64,000 nucleotides of DNA. It comes from Cichorium intybus. Its lineage: Eukaryota; Streptophyta; Magnoliopsida; Asterales; Asteraceae. Of the stretch, positions 50,245 to 63,060 are shown piece by piece. The stretch's first letter is position 1. The number at the start of each line of letters is the position of its first letter. Location: positions 83,254,494-83,318,493 of the forward strand of contig CM042013.1 of assembly GCA_023525715.1 (NCBI GenBank), given 5' to 3'. The notes beneath the pieces are model-generated. The model did not search any database. It had not been told where the DNA came from and worked only from the letters and a program-made list of their open reading frames with translations. The translations under genes and the position numbers were made by a program.

Positions 50245-51140
50245 TGTCGATGAAAACTTAGTGACTCCTGGTCCTAAGTCTTAAAAACCTTAAGGGTGAA
50301 ATACTCCCTAGCAGGCTCAGTGACTACTGGTCCTAGCTTCAGCAAGGTTATCCAGGTAAAACACCCTGAAGAAGACTCAGCGACTCCTGGTCCTAGTCTT
50401 AAAAACCTTAAGGGTGAAATACTCCCTAGCAGGCTCAGTGACTCCTAGTCCTAGCTTCAGCAAGGTTATCCAGGTGAAACACCCTGAAGAAGACTCAGCG
50501 ACTCCTGGTCCTAGTCTTAAAAACCTTAAGGGTGAAATACTCCCTAGCGGGCTCAGTGACTCCTGGTCCTAGCTTCAGCAAGGTTATCCAGGTGAAACAC
50601 CCTGAAGAAGACTCAGCGACTCCTCGTCCTAGTCTTAAAAACCTTAAGGGTGAAATACTCCCTAGCGGGCTCAGTGACTCCTGGTCCTAACTTCAGCAAG
50701 GTTATCCAGGTGAAACACCCTGAAGAAGACTCAGCGACTCCTGGTCCCAGTCTTAAAAACCTTAAGGGTGAAATACTCCCTAGCGGGCTCAGTGACTCCT
50801 GGTCTTAGCTTAAGCAAGGTTATCCAGGTGAAACACCCTGAAGAAGACCCAGCGACTCCTGGTCCCAGTCTTAAAAACCTTAAGGGTGATATACTCCCTA
50901 GTGGGCTCAATGACTCCTGGTTATAGCTCAAGCAAGGTTATACAGGGGTAATACCCTAAAAAAGGCCCAACGACACCTGGCCCTAGCCTTAGTAAGGTCA
51001 TCTAGCTAAAAACATCCAGAGAAAGGGCTAGTAACTACTAGTCTTAAGCCTTACAGACCAAAAGGAGGAAATAATCCTTAACAGACTCAGCAACTTCTTG
51101 TCTCAGTTTCACAAAGATTCACCTAAGTGAGTTAACCTGG
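50245..51140 (+). repeat. Dimeric minisatellite after pol, element B (118-bp period)
   Basis: The word 'gggtgaaatactccc' recurs at 50294, 50412, 50530, 50648, 50766 and 50884, exactly 118 bases apart. Each unit has two halves of about 59 bases, both starting 'ctcagygactcctggtccta' and then diverging. The last copies are degenerate. The same family is found in C at 58375-59045. Confidence 0.95.
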
Positions 51141-51444
51141 AAGAAACCTACTGGCACATACACCCGATTACAACCAAAATACGGGACCGTGGATGGGACA
51201 TAAACAACCATTCGTTTCAATTCTATCCGACAACAACAAAAACAAGCAATCAAGTCAGAATAAAAGGGCTTACGACAGCCACCAAGATAACATCAGATAA
51301 AAACAAACAAACAACGTTGTCCCGGCTCGTGAGCCTTACAAAGCAAAAACAAATTTTGTCCAAATGGCCTCAGAAGGGCCTTACAACCATTGTTTAACAA
51401 CTAGAACACCACCAAAGACAAGTAAACAAAACAACAAATACCTG
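51141..51444. other. Spacer between minisatellite and antisense gene, element B
   Basis: A-rich non-coding DNA, 3' side of the antisense gene. It is similar to 58044-58370 in C. Confidence 0.5.
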
Positions 51445-53658
51445 TTACGAATGAGAAGGGCCGGCAACATTACTCGGGTCCAGCAAGGCTTTCAGATCGG
51501 GCACACCGAGCTCCCCAAGCTTGAAGGAAGTAGCATAATCAACATTCATAAAAGCGTCCACCGCCTCATCTACCTCCAAGCTAAGATCAAGTGGGGGCTC
51601 CTCCTCCTCCAGCGCAATCTCCTTGCCCGCCTTCATGTCCTTTATCGCGCGAGAGTACCCTTGAGCTTGCCCGGCCGCCATACACACCTCTTTAAGACGA
51701 TGCACGCCCATTCCAAAGTCTCGACTTTCCAGGACCAAATCAACAACACCTACAACACCATTGGTTAAAAGCCAGGATAGGTTCGCCTCTGCCTCCTCAA
51801 GAGCCTGCGTCTTGGCCTGAGCAACCCGGTCACGCTCTGCGGCATCTCTCTCAGCACTTTTGAGTTGGATATGCAGACCCTCGTTGTCAGACTTTACGCC
51901 AGCCAAAGCATTTTGAAGCTCAGTCTTCTCCCGCCCAAGCACGGACAACTGTTCCTTCAGCTGGGCAGCCTCTTTTCCAACCACCTGCAAAGAGGCCACT
52001 TGAGACCGAAGATCCCTCAATAAGTCCTCATGCTTCACAACCTCAGCACGAGCAACATCCAACTCTTGCTGGAGGGAGAGGCGATCGGCATTGGCGGCTA
52101 GCATTTGCTCCAAACGATTCGCGCTTTCGCCAAAAAAACAAGCACTTTGGGCAGCCGCATACCGGAGCGAACTTACCAAGTCGGCCGGGGAATAGCTCCC
52201 CATCTCCGAACGAGTACCCGGGGGAAATACATGTTGGGTGAATTCCAGGGCAGTCTGGTAATTTGAAAGGCGTGCACTCTCCGATAAAGACCACCCAGGG
52301 ACAAACACCCCAGCAGAAGCAACATGGCCAGCCTCCCCAGAACCCGAAGGAGGGGGCCCCAAAACCGCCGCACTCCCACGGCGACTAAAACCACTGAAAT
52401 CTGGGCGAGGAGGCTGGGGCTCAACCGGCAGCGAAGGATTACTTTCCCCGGAACCTTCTCCAGTAACGTTCTCGACAACAGGGTGGGTACCGATACGAGC
52501 AACCCCACCCTGGTCCATCCCTACGTCTCCACCCTGAGATGTGTCGTCGGCAATATTGATCACAAGAGACTGGGGCGGAATAAAACTTGAAGCCCCACTA
52601 CTGCCAGCCAAACGGCGAGGACGCAATCGCCGTGGCAACACCACATTTCCAGAACCCTCGCCAGTAGCTTCTGTATCAACAACTCGTCCATCAACAGCCG
52701 AAAAAACCAAAGGCCCAGTGCTTGCATCCCACTGTCTCTCCTCCTCTTGCACCGTCGAGGCCCGGGTAATAAAAGCCTCGTGGCAGAAAGCACGAGAAGG
52801 AAGTACTCGATCGATCAACGGAATCTCACGATACTGGAGACTTCCGCGATAATTTTTCGCCAGAACGTCAGTAAACCGGATATCATGTTCCCGTCCTGCA
52901 ATAAATAGAAACCATCAAGCACTTCCCTCGTTCAAAAAAAGGGGGGAGAGGAGAAGGAGAAAACAGAAACAACACTAACAAGGACCAGAACTAACCGTCC
53001 ACAATGGTAAAGAATTCGGGCATTTTGCCCCGAAGTCGCCAGGAAGTACTCATGCTAGCACCGGCTAGAATGTACTCAGGAAGTTCCCCACCAACCACAT
53101 GGAAAGACCGGAGAACCTTTGCAATAGCTTCCTTTGCGGGGAAGAGAGTGAAAACACGATCAGTGATAGGATCGACACGATGCTTCATAGCACCGACCCG
53201 GTGCTCATTCACCTAAATAAAATGTTGGGACCAGTTCCGGGCAGTCCCCTTTTGATCGGTAACAAGAGTGGGGCGATCTTGACGAACGCAGAAGGTATAA
53301 TTGTTCCCAGTGGAAGCACGAGTGAACCGGAAAAAGTGACGGAAAACGTACAGATCAGGCTCTAGATGAACAGCCCTGGACAGAAGTTCGAAGGCGATGA
53401 TCTTATTTACACGTTAGGGACCAGTTGATGAATATGAACGTGGTAGTGGTCGAGAACCTCCATGAAAAAGTCCGATGTAGGCAAGTGATAACCGGCTTCG
53501 AAATGTTTTAAATACATACCGATCTTTCCCGCAGGAGGAAAGGAAAAGATGGCTCCGTCGGCAGGAAGCTCCACACCATCCTCCGGTTGGAAGCCATAGC
53601 GAGCCACTAGCGAGTCGTAGTATCGAGAATCGGGACCGACACCTGAAGAAGAACTCAT
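51445..53658 (-). pseudogene. Antisense extra gene of Tat element B, nearly intact
   Basis: Exon 1, 53658-52996 (663 nt), has lost one base near 53413 compared with the 664-nt exon of C, which shifts the frame after HIHQLVPN. Otherwise it keeps YGFQPEDGVELPADG, FEAGYHLPTSDFF and STSWRLRGKMPEFF. A 100-bp intron (52995-52896) follows. Exon 2, 52895-51445, is open throughout (483 codons with stop): EIPLIDRVLPSRAFCHEAF, a Pro/Gly-rich linker, FPPGTRSEMGSYSPADLVSS, a coiled coil and the C-terminal FKLGELGVPDLKALLD. Full product would be about 700 aa. Function is unknown; the N-terminus resembles the Pfam family named putative gypsy type transposon. Confidence 0.88.
52896..52995 (-). other. Intron of the antisense gene, element B
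   Basis: Donor GTTAGTTCTGG, acceptor TATTTATTGCAG. Exon 1 ends after the first base of a Gly codon, as in C. Confidence 0.85.
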
Positions 53659-53800
53659 TTCGACGATAAACAGAAGAACAGAGAAAGAGAAGAGCAAGAA
53701 ACCAACAAAAGAAAAGGAAACCGCAAAGGAACTAATAGCCGGAGAAGAAGGAGAATATAAAGAGATGGGATAAAGGAAAGCCGTAAGCGGGAGTTTCAAA
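53659..53800 (-). promoter_or_regulatory. Candidate antisense promoter, element B
   Basis: On the minus strand AAACTCCCGC (53787-53796) is followed, 26 bases later, by TTTATATTC (about 53754-53762) and a C/T-rich leader to the ATG at 53658. C has the same two blocks with the same spacing. Confidence 0.5.
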
Positions 53801-53907
53801 ATTCAAAGATAATGATTAAGGCCATCTAAATAACCGTCACATCAGCGTGGGTTAACTCAATGCTAGCCCTAGCCACCATCCCTAGCTGCGCACACGCAAT
53901 AATGCCT

Positions 53908-53922
53908 AAGGCTAGGGAGACT
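53908..53922 (+). promoter_or_regulatory. Polypurine tract of element B
   Basis: AAGGCTAGGGAGACT directly before the 3' LTR; the same bases adjoin the C LTR at 55507. Confidence 0.75.
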
Positions 53923-54681
<759 letters not shown>

Positions 54682-54873
54682 TCTGGATCAAGAGAGAACC
54701 AAAATTTTCCTAAGAACCTAGGAACCTTTTGACTGAATTTTTTTTTCAAAAAAATGACATAATACACCTAGTCGCTTATATTTAAGACTTTTTGTCAAAA
54801 AAAATTTGAAAAATAATATGTATACACGAAATCCGCACAGATGCACTTTTTTCGCAAATGTGTATATGATCAC
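54682..54873. other. Spacer between elements B and C, probable MITE fragment
   Basis: About 190 bases. The start (GGATCAAGAGAGAACC) resembles the end of the MITE-like element at 36283, and the stretch is probably the left part of a related element interrupted by C. ATCAC just before 54874 would be the target duplication of C; its partner is outside the window. Confidence 0.4.
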
Positions 54874-55506
54874 TGATGCGATGTCAGAGTATGACTCGTC
54901 TGGTTCTCACTTCACGGGTGATTCTGATAATCCTGGGCTAGACCTACGATCACAATCACAAAGGAATAGCAACGTTAGCCATTCTCCGGGAGGAGGTCCC
55001 GGGAAAACGCTCCGATGCCAAAGTCAGATCTCCGGCGAGGTTTTGTAAGTGTGTAGTATGTGTGTTTAGAGTGTAAATGGTTTTCGATCCCCTTACCGAA
55101 CGCCCTACAGGGGGTTTTATACGTCTTGCCTGTCTAGCAGTGGCAGACAAGATCTTTGCTGTGGCAGGAGGGGACCAGGCCGTCCGTTGGCTGTACGACC
55201 TTTGTCCTTCTTGGCGCCCCTATTGGTTCAGACCGGCTGGATGGGGCGCGCACGATCTATGTCAGGTACGGGCACCACACATAGCTTGAGGAGCATGGCG
55301 CCAAGTACAGTTCACGCTGGGCGTTCTAGCGAATGTGTCGTTAGAGAGTTGGAGCGGGGTTCTCCAGGAGAGGTCTTTCCAGCGAGGTATTTCCGTTGGC
55401 TGGAATGAAGGCATCCTGGCGAGGAACTTCCAGCGGTTGGCGAGATTGGGATCTCCAGGGAGCGCGTTAGAGGACGCGCTAGTGGTAGCCAGATGGCATG
55501 CTATCA
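54874..55506 (-). repeat. 3' LTR of Tat element C
   Basis: 633 bp, the same length as the B LTRs. On the element strand it runs TGATAGCATG...CGCATCA. TATAAAA lies at 55115-55121 on the minus strand. Confidence 0.9.
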
Positions 55507-55521
55507 AGTCTCCCTAGCCTT
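55507..55521 (-). promoter_or_regulatory. Polypurine tract of element C
   Basis: On the minus strand, AAGGCTAGGGAGACT directly before the LTR, identical to B. Confidence 0.75.
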
Positions 55522-55629
55522 AGGCATTATTACGTGTGCATGGCTAGTGATGGTAACTAGGGCTAGCATTAAGCTACCCCACGTTGATGTGACCGTTATT
55601 CAGACGACGTTAATCATTGCTGTTGAATT

Positions 55630-55772
55630 TTGAAACTCCCGCTTATGACCTTCCGTTATTCGACTTGTTTATATTCCCCTTATTCTCCGGCTGTTAGTTC
55701 CTTTACGGTTTCTTCTTCCTTCATCGATCTCTTCACTCTCCTCCTTCTCTGTTCTTCCACTTGTTGTCGAGA
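55630..55772 (+). promoter_or_regulatory. Candidate antisense promoter, element C
   Basis: AAACTCCCGC (55633-55642), then TTTATATTCC (from 55668) about 100 bases before the ATG, then a C/T-rich leader. Blocks and spacing match element B. Confidence 0.5.
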
Positions 55773-58043
55773 ATGAGTTCTTCATCAGATGTTGGTCCCG
55801 ATTCTCGGTACTATGATTCGTTAGTGGCCCGCTATGGCTTCCAACCGGAGGACGGTGTAGAGCTTCTGGCTGACGGTGCCATTTTTTCTCTTCCGCCTGA
55901 GGGGAAAATCGGTATGTATTTAAAACACTTCGAGGCCAGTTATCGCTTGCCTTCATCGGACTTCTTCATGGAGGTTCTCGATTATTATCACGTTCATATT
56001 CATCAACTGGTCCCTAATGGTGTAAACAAGGTCATCGCGTTCGAACTTCTCTCTAGGGCTGTTCATCTGGAGCCCGATCTGTACGTTTTTCGTCACTTTT
56101 TCCGGTTTACCCGCGCCTCGACCGGAAACAATTATACTTTCTGCGTTCGTCAAGATCGCCCTACCCTTGTTACCGATCAAAAGGGGACTGCCCGGAACTG
56201 GTCTCAACATTTTATTTGGGTAAATGAGCACCGGGTCGGTGCAATGAAACATCGTGTGGATCCTATCACTGATCGTGCTTTCACTCTCTTCCCCGCGAAG
56301 GAGGCTATTGCAAAGGTTCTCCGGTCTTTTCGCGTGGTTGGTGGGGAATTTCGTGAGTATATTTTGGCCGGCGCCGGTATGAGTACTTCATGGCGACTTC
56401 TGGGCAAGATGCCCGAGTTCTTTATCATTGTGGATGGTTAGTTCTAGTTCTTATCAGTGTTGTTTTTGCTTTTCTCCTTCTTCTTTCCCCCCCTTTTTTT
56501 GAACAAAGCGAGTTTTTGATGTCGTTTCATCGTTGCAGGACGGGAGCATGATATCCGGTTTACCGACGTTCTGGCGAAGAACTATTCCTGGAGTCTCCAG
56601 TATCGGGAGATTCCGTTGATTGATCGGGTGCTTCCCTCACGCGATTTCCGCCACGAGGCTTTTATTACACGAGCCTCTGCGGTGCAAGAGGAGGAGAGGC
56701 GTAGGGATGCGGGTGCTGGCCCTTTGGTTTTTTCAGCTGTTGACGGGCGGATTGTTGATGCGGGTCCCAGCGGTGAACATGGTAGTTCTCCCAGGGCCTT
56801 GGTGAAGAGACATACAGCGTTGTTTGCCGCTGGCGATATTTCCGGCAGCATGGTGTTGCCACGGCGGCTACGTCCTCGCCGTCTGGCTAGTGGCAGTGGA
56901 GCCTCAGGTTTCGTTCCGCCCCAGTCTCCCGTGATTAATATTGCCGACAACGTATCGTAGGCCGAGGACATGGAAACGAACCAGGGTGGGGGTGCTCGTA
57001 TCGGTACCCACCCTGTTGTCGAGAACATTACTGGAGAAGGTTCTAGGGAAAGCAATCCTTCATTGCCGGTTGGGCCTCCCCCTCCTCGCCTGGATTTCGG
57101 CGGTTTTAGTCGTCGTGGTGGTACAGCGGTTTTCGGCCCTCCTCCTTCAGGTTCTGGGGAAACCGGCCATGTTGCTTCGGCTAGAGTATTTGTTCCCGGG
57201 TGGTCTTTATCAGAGGGTGCACGCCTTTCAAACTACCAAAATGCCCTAGAGTTTACGCAGCATGTGTTTCCTCCGGGTACTCGTTCGGAGATGGGGAGTT
57301 ATTCCCCGGCCGACTTGGTAGGTTCACTCCGGTATGCGGCTGCCCAAAGCGCTTGCTTCTTTGGTGAAAGCGCGAATCGTTTGGAGCAATTGCTGGCTGC
57401 CAACGCTGATCGCCCCTCTCTCCAGCAAGAGTTGGATGCTGCTCGTGCTGAGATTGTCAAAAATGAGGATTTGCTGAAAGACCTTCGATCTCGACTGGCG
57501 TTTTTACAGGCGGCCGAAAAAGAGGGTGCCCAACTGAAGGAGCAACTGTCTGTGCTTGGACGGGAGAAGGTTGAGCTTCAAAATGCTTTGGCTGGGGTGA
57601 AGTCCGAGAACGAGGGTTTGCACATAAAACTCGAAAGCGCCGAGAGAGATGCTGCAGAGCGTGACCGAGTTGCTCAGGCTAAGACGCAGGCGCTGGAGGA
57701 GGCGGACCTGTCCTGGCTTTTGACCAATGGTGTTGTAGGTGTTGTTGATCTGGTCATGGAAAGTCGGGATTTCGGGATGGACGTGCATCGTCTTAAGGAG
57801 GTGTGAATGGCAGCCGGGCAAGCTCAAGGGTACTCTCGTGTGTTAAAAGACGTGAAGGCGGGCAAGGAGATTGCGGTAGAGAAGGAGGAGCCCCCACTTG
57901 ATCTTGGTTTGGAGGTAGATGAAGCGGTGGATGCTTTTATGAATGTTGATTATGTCACGGCCTTCAAACTTGGGGAGCTTGGTGTGCCCGACCTGAAAGC
58001 CTTGCTGGACCCGAGTAATGTTGCCGGTCCTTCTCATCCGTAG
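55773..58043 (+). pseudogene. Antisense extra gene of Tat element C, two stops
   Basis: Exon 1, 55773-56436 (664 nt), is fully open: MSSSSDVGPDSRYYD, GFQPEDGVELLADG, FEASYRLPSSDFF, LVPNGVNKVIAFELLSRAV, DLYVFRHFFRF, STSWRLLGKMPEFF. A 102-bp intron follows. Exon 2, 56539-58043 (501 codons), has two in-frame stops: a TAG at 56958 (CAG in B) and a TGA at 57804 (TGT in B). Compared with B it has a net gain of exactly 18 codons, mostly in the linker near 56770-56850, and a two-residue difference in the coiled coil, so length changes keep the frame. It ends with FKLGELGVPDLKALLD. Function is unknown. Confidence 0.88.
56437..56538 (+). other. Intron of the antisense gene, element C
   Basis: Donor GTTAGTTCTAG, acceptor TCATCGTTGCAG after a T/C-rich stretch; splicing joins GGA (Gly) in frame. 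Confidence 0.85.
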
Positions 58044-58374
58044 CAGGTATTTGTTGTCATGTTTGCTTCTGTTTGATGTTACTTTGTTATGAAACAATGG
58101 TTGTAAGGCCCTTCTGAGGCCATTTGGACAAGATTTTTATTTTTGTTTTGTAAGGCTTACGGGCCAGGACAACGTTGCTTGGTTGTTTAAGTGATGTGGG
58201 TCTGATGGCCGTCATAAACTGTTTTCCTTTTCATGTGATTGTTTGAGTTTATTGTTATCAGACGGAATTGAGATTGATGATTGATTAGTTTTCATCCATG
58301 GTCCCTCATTCTGGCTGCAATCGGAAGTGTGTGCTGGCAGGTTTCTTCCAAGGTGGCCAAATTGGGTGAATTTT
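58044..58374 (+). other. 3' side of the antisense gene, element C
   Basis: T-rich non-coding DNA, probably including the antisense 3' UTR (many 'tttgttttgtaag'-like words). No definite poly(A) signal is chosen. Confidence 0.5.
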
Positions 58375-59045
58375 GGTGAGACCCGGACCAAAAGTCGCTA
58401 AGCCTGCTAGGTAGTATTTCATCCTTTAGGTCTGTAAGGCTTAAGACTAGCAGTTACCAGGCCTTTTTTAGAATGTTTCATCTAGATGACCTTGCTGGGA
58501 CCAGGGGTCACTGAGCCTACTGGGGTGTATTGCACCCTTAAGGTTTTTAAGACTAGGACCGGGAGTCGTTGAGCCTTCTTCAGGGTGTTTCACCTGGATA
58601 ACCTTGCTAAGACTAGGACCAGGAGTCGCTGAGTCCGCTAGGGAGTATTTTACCCTTAAGGTTTTTAAGACTAGGACCAGGAGTCGCTGAGCCTTCTTCA
58701 GGGTGTTTCACCTGGATAACCATGCTAAGACTAGGACCAGGAGTCGTTGAGTCCGCCAGGGAGTATTTCACCCTTAAGGTTTTTAAGACTAGGACCAGGA
58801 GTCGCTGAGCCTTCTTCAGGGTGTTTCACCTGGATAACCTTGCTAAGACTAGGACCAGGAGTCGCTGAGTCCGCCGGGGAGTATTTCACCCTTAAGGTTT
58901 TTAAGACTAGGACCAAGAGTCGCTGAGCCTTCTTCAGGGTGTTTCACCTGGATAACCTTGCTAAGACTAGGACCAGGAGTCGCTGAGTCCGCCAGAGAGT
59001 ATTTCACCCTTAAGGTTTTTAAGACTTAGGACCAGGAGTCACTAA
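58375..59045 (-). repeat. Dimeric minisatellite after pol, element C (118-bp period)
   Basis: The word 'gagtccgc' recurs at 58631, 58749, 58867 and 58985, exactly 118 bases apart. The unit is the reverse complement of that in B, again with two ~59-base halves sharing 'ctaggaccaggagtcgctgag'-like starts. Confidence 0.95.
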
Positions 59046-59183
59046 GTTGTCATTGACATTTTATTCATTTGTAACATGCATAAGCGAAAACGACATTTTT
59101 CATTCATTACTTTGCTCATATGGTGGTTACAATTTTGGATGTGGTGCACGGGTGTCGATAGTCGAGTTTATCCGGTAGCTTTC

Positions 59184-60115
59184 CTAGTAGTGGAACTGTT
59201 TGAGGTTCTGGACGTTCCATGTTCGTGGTATCGCTCTGCCTTCCAAAGTTTCTAGGATGTGGCATCCTTTCGGGTTGGCCTCTGTGATTCTGTACGGGCC
59301 CTCCCATGTCGGGCCAAGTTTGCCTCGGGGTTCAGCATGACTTGCTTCATTTTTTCGGAGAACCAAGTCGCCTACTCAAAAACGTTTTTCTCTCACCCGC
59401 ATGTTGTAGTACTTCTCTGTCGCTGCCTTATAACATGCCTGTCGTATGTTGGCTAATTCTCGCTTTTCCTCTAGGATGTCTAAGTTAAGACGGAGGTCCT
59501 AGTTGTTCTTTTGTTCTGTGAATTCTGTGGTGCGTAGGCTGCCTACAAAGATTTATGGTGGTAGGACAGCCTCCGTGCCATACGTAAGTTTAAATGGGGT
59601 TTCGTTTGTGGACGTTCGTGGAGTGGTGTGGTATGACCAAAGTACCATGGGTAATTCTTCCACCCAGCAACCTTTCGCTTTCCTTAATCGTTTCTTTAGT
59701 CCCATTACCAAGGTTCTGTTGGACACTTCAGTTTGGCCGTTGGCTTGGGGATGTGCAACGGACGTGAACTTTTGTTTGATCAGCCTCTCTGCGCACCAAG
59801 TACGGAATGGATCTTCTGCAAATTGTAGGCCGTTATCACTGACTAAGACTTTGGGGGGTTAGTATATTTTTCCACATGAATTTAATCATGTTCCGTCCCG
59901 TTATTGAGGCAACGACCACTGCTTCAATCCATTTGGTGAAGTAATCCACCGCAACTATGAGAAACTTCACTCGGCCGGGTGCTTCTGGAAACGGACCTAC
60001 TATATCGCTGCCCCATTGATAGAAAGGCCATGGGCTTGATATGCTGGTCATAGGGGCGGCTGGCAAGTGATGGAGTGGCGAAAAAGTTTGGCATGCGATG
60101 CATTTCCTTGTTACT
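59184..60115 (-). pseudogene. Integrase of Tat element C, broken
   Basis: On the minus strand: CIACQTFSPLHHLPAAP, VAVDYFTKWIEAVV, then an 11-base deletion near 59855 (the RFGT part of ILTRFGTPK is lost) that shifts the frame. The C-terminal half has at least three further in-frame stops when read against B. The end, RKNEASHAEPRGKLGPTWEG to the stop at 59184, is conserved. Confidence 0.88.
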
Positions 60116-62535
60116 TCCTTTGCGTCTGAGTGGATTTGTGGCCAGTATACCCCCGCTATAAGGGTTTTTCCCGTGAGTGCTCTGGCGCCTTCGTGTGCTC
60201 CAGCTTTGCCCGCATGTATTTCTTCCAATAACGCCTTGCCTTCTTCCGCGGTGATGCATTTTAGCCAAGGCTCTAGGTGTCCTCGTCTGTATAATGTGTC
60301 ATTTCGTATTTCGTATTGGGGGGCTTTCACTTTGATCTTTCGTGCTTCAGCGTCGTTTGGTGGTAGAAGGCCTTGCATCAGGTAGTCGGTCAAAGGTGTC
60401 ATCCATGTAGTGGCAGTCGTGCTGATTGGTGCTATTTTCTGGCCGTCGATGCTTCTTTCTTTCAGGACTTCCTTGGATAAATGATCGAATGCCACGGATG
60501 CTAATTTGCTCAGCGCGTCGGCTTTTATGTTGGCTGAGTGCGGGATTTGTTTGACTGCGAAACTTTCCATCGTGGCTGCTATCCTATTCACTTCCTCTGC
60601 GTATTTCTTCATCCGCTGGTCTTTTAGTTCGTAAACCCCGTTAATTTGGTTTGCCACCAACAAAGAATCGCTATGCGCCAGGAGGTGCCTCACCCCGTTC
60701 TCTCTCTCGAGTCGCATTCCGGCGAGCAGTGCCTCGCATTCTGCTTCATTGTTCGACGTTTGGAAGTCGAATCTGAGTGCATAGGTTATTTCCTCGCCTT
60801 TTGGGCTTGTCAGCACTAGGCCTGCTCCCGAGCCTTCTTTGCTGGCTGCCCCATCCGTGTGGAGCATCCAGGTTTCTGGATGTGTACCTGGTTCTTGTTT
60901 TGTAGATTGACTCTTTGCTGTTTCTTCTTCCTCTGGTATTTCTGCCAGAAAATCCGCCAGAGCCTGGCCCTTGATGCTTGTTCTTGGTTTGTACTCGATA
61001 TCGTGTTCCCCGAGTTCGATGGCCCATTTGGCCAGGCGGCCTGACTTCTCTGGTTTCAGTAGTATTTGGCGGATCGGTTGGCTTGTCAATACCTCGACGT
61101 GGTGAGCCTGGAAATATCGCCTCAGCCGGCGCGCTGCATAGATTAATGCTAGGACTAACTTTTCTAATTTCGGGTAACGTAGCTCTGGGCCTTGAAGCGC
61201 ACGGCTAACAAAGTACACCGGTCTCTATTGGCATTCCCTTTCTACGGCTAAAACTGCACTTATCGCTTCTGGCGATGCTGCCAAATACATGGATAACTTT
61301 TCTCCAGGGACTGGACATGCTAGTGTAGGCAATGATTTTATTGCTTCCTTTAAATGGGCCAAGGCGGCCTCTGCCTCTTCCGTCCATTTGAAATTGTTTT
61401 TGTCGACGCATCCTTTCAGCGTGTTAAACAATGTAAGAGCTATTTCTGCTGACTTTGCTACGAAGCGTCCCAAAGCTGTGAGTTTCCCGTTTAATCCCTG
61501 TATTTCCCGTAAGCTCGCTGGTGACTTCATTCCGACGAAGTCTTTGATCTTTTCTGGGTTTGGTTGGATGCCCTCTCGCGTGACGTAGTAGCCCAGAAAC
61601 TTTCCTTCTTCTACGCCAAAGGTGCACTTGGCTGGATTGAGTTTCATTTGTATTTTGGAGAGTGTTTTAAGAGTTTCTTCAATGTCTTGCAGCAAGGATT
61701 GTTCTGCTCGGCCCTTTATGACCATGTCGTCGACATATACTTCTATGTTTCTTCCGATTTGATCTTTGAATACCTTATCAACTAGCCTTTGGTATGTTAC
61801 CCCAGCGTTCTTCAGACCGAACGGCATTTTCTGGTAGCAAAAGGTGCCGTGATCCGTATAAAAGGCTGTCTTATCTTCGTCTTCTTTCCGCATGAGAATC
61901 TGGTGGTAGCCCTTGTAGGCGTCTAGGAAACACTTCCACTTAAAACCCTCCAATGATTCTACTTTCTGGTCTATCTCGGGGAGTGGATAACAATCTTTCG
62001 GGCATGCCTTGTTTAAATCGGTGTAGTCAATGCACATTCTCCAGCTTCCATCACTTTTCCGGACCATGACTGGGTTGGCGATCCATGTTGGGAAGAAAGC
62101 TTCGCGAACAATGCCGGCCTCTACTAACTTGGAGACTTCTGCGTTGATGGCGTTGTTGCGTTCTCCTGCTTGGCCACGACGTTTTTGCTTGACAATGTTG
62201 CTTCTTGGTGTTACATTGAGATTGTGCTCGATGATCTCTCTTTCTACTCCCACCATATCCGCTGGCTCCCAGGCAAACACGTGCTTATATTTTCTGAGTA
62301 GGGATATTACATCTTTTCGTAACTCAGGTGGTAATTTGCTGCCAACTTGTATTTTTTGTTCCGGGTAATCATGGTGAATTATTTCTCTGCTTTCTTTAGG
62401 TTCATCTCTTGGGCGCTTCCGTGTTCCGTCGATGTCCGTGGGTAACATTATCTGGTAGCATTTGAGCGTCTTTTGTGGAGTTGCCAGGACGGTGGCTATG
62501 CCGCTATCCGTCGGGAACTTGATTATGCCATGTAG
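60116..62535 (-). pseudogene. Reverse transcriptase and RNase H domains, Tat element C
   Basis: 62535 downward gives MLPTDIDGTRKRP, then the reverse transcriptase (SDGSWRMCIDYTDLNKACP, YVDDMVIKG near 61735) and gypsy RNase H. A single TAG at 61219-61221 (CAG in B) separates the two halves. The second RNase H follows (HTDGAASKEGSGAGLV, NNEAECEALLAGM, SANIKADALSKLAS). The frame is otherwise open, so this is the best preserved pol of the three elements. Confidence 0.92.
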
Positions 62536-63060
62536 TGTCGATGCAACAATACCGAAGTATAGCGCTGCTGGTCTTCCCAGGATGATGTTGTGTTCTGATG
62601 GTGCCCGCACTACCGTGAATTCGAGCATAACAGTCTTCTTTCGTTGGTCATCTTCTATTATGATTGGTAGGTAGATCATTCCAGTTGGTACGATGCTGTG
62701 TCCTGTGAAGCCGGTTAAATTTCCTGCTGGGGGGCGCAAGTCTGCCCTCCATTCTCGTGGCAGCTGGCGGAAGCAATGTTCAAACATGATATCTGCTGCG
62801 CTGCCGCTATCAATGTGCACGCGATGGATGACTATGTCACGAACTCTGGCCTGGATGATGAGTGGGTCATCTCCATTCCATCCGTCTGGCTTTCTATCTC
62901 TGCTGGAAAATGATATTTGTTGTTCGTCAATGTCTGGGGTCTGCTCTCGCGCTCTTCGATGGTGTTTGTGTATCACTAGGATCTCTGGCCCCTTTTTTGG
63001 CGCGTCCTTGTTTTTCGTTGGTGTGTCGTTTCTATCGTTCTTTGGGACGAATTGACTTGG
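62536..63060 (-). pseudogene. Protease of Tat element C
   Basis: The aspartic protease core HIDSGSAADIMFEHC is intact near 62800, and NIILGRPAALYFG near 62580. It is joined in frame to the reverse transcriptase without a stop, showing the original pro-pol polyprotein. A frameshift near 63030-63050 separates it from the gag knuckle. Confidence 0.85.

Noticed and set aside
50245..51140. CRISPR-like array
   Set aside because: Tandem 118-bp dimeric units without variable spacers; this is a minisatellite.
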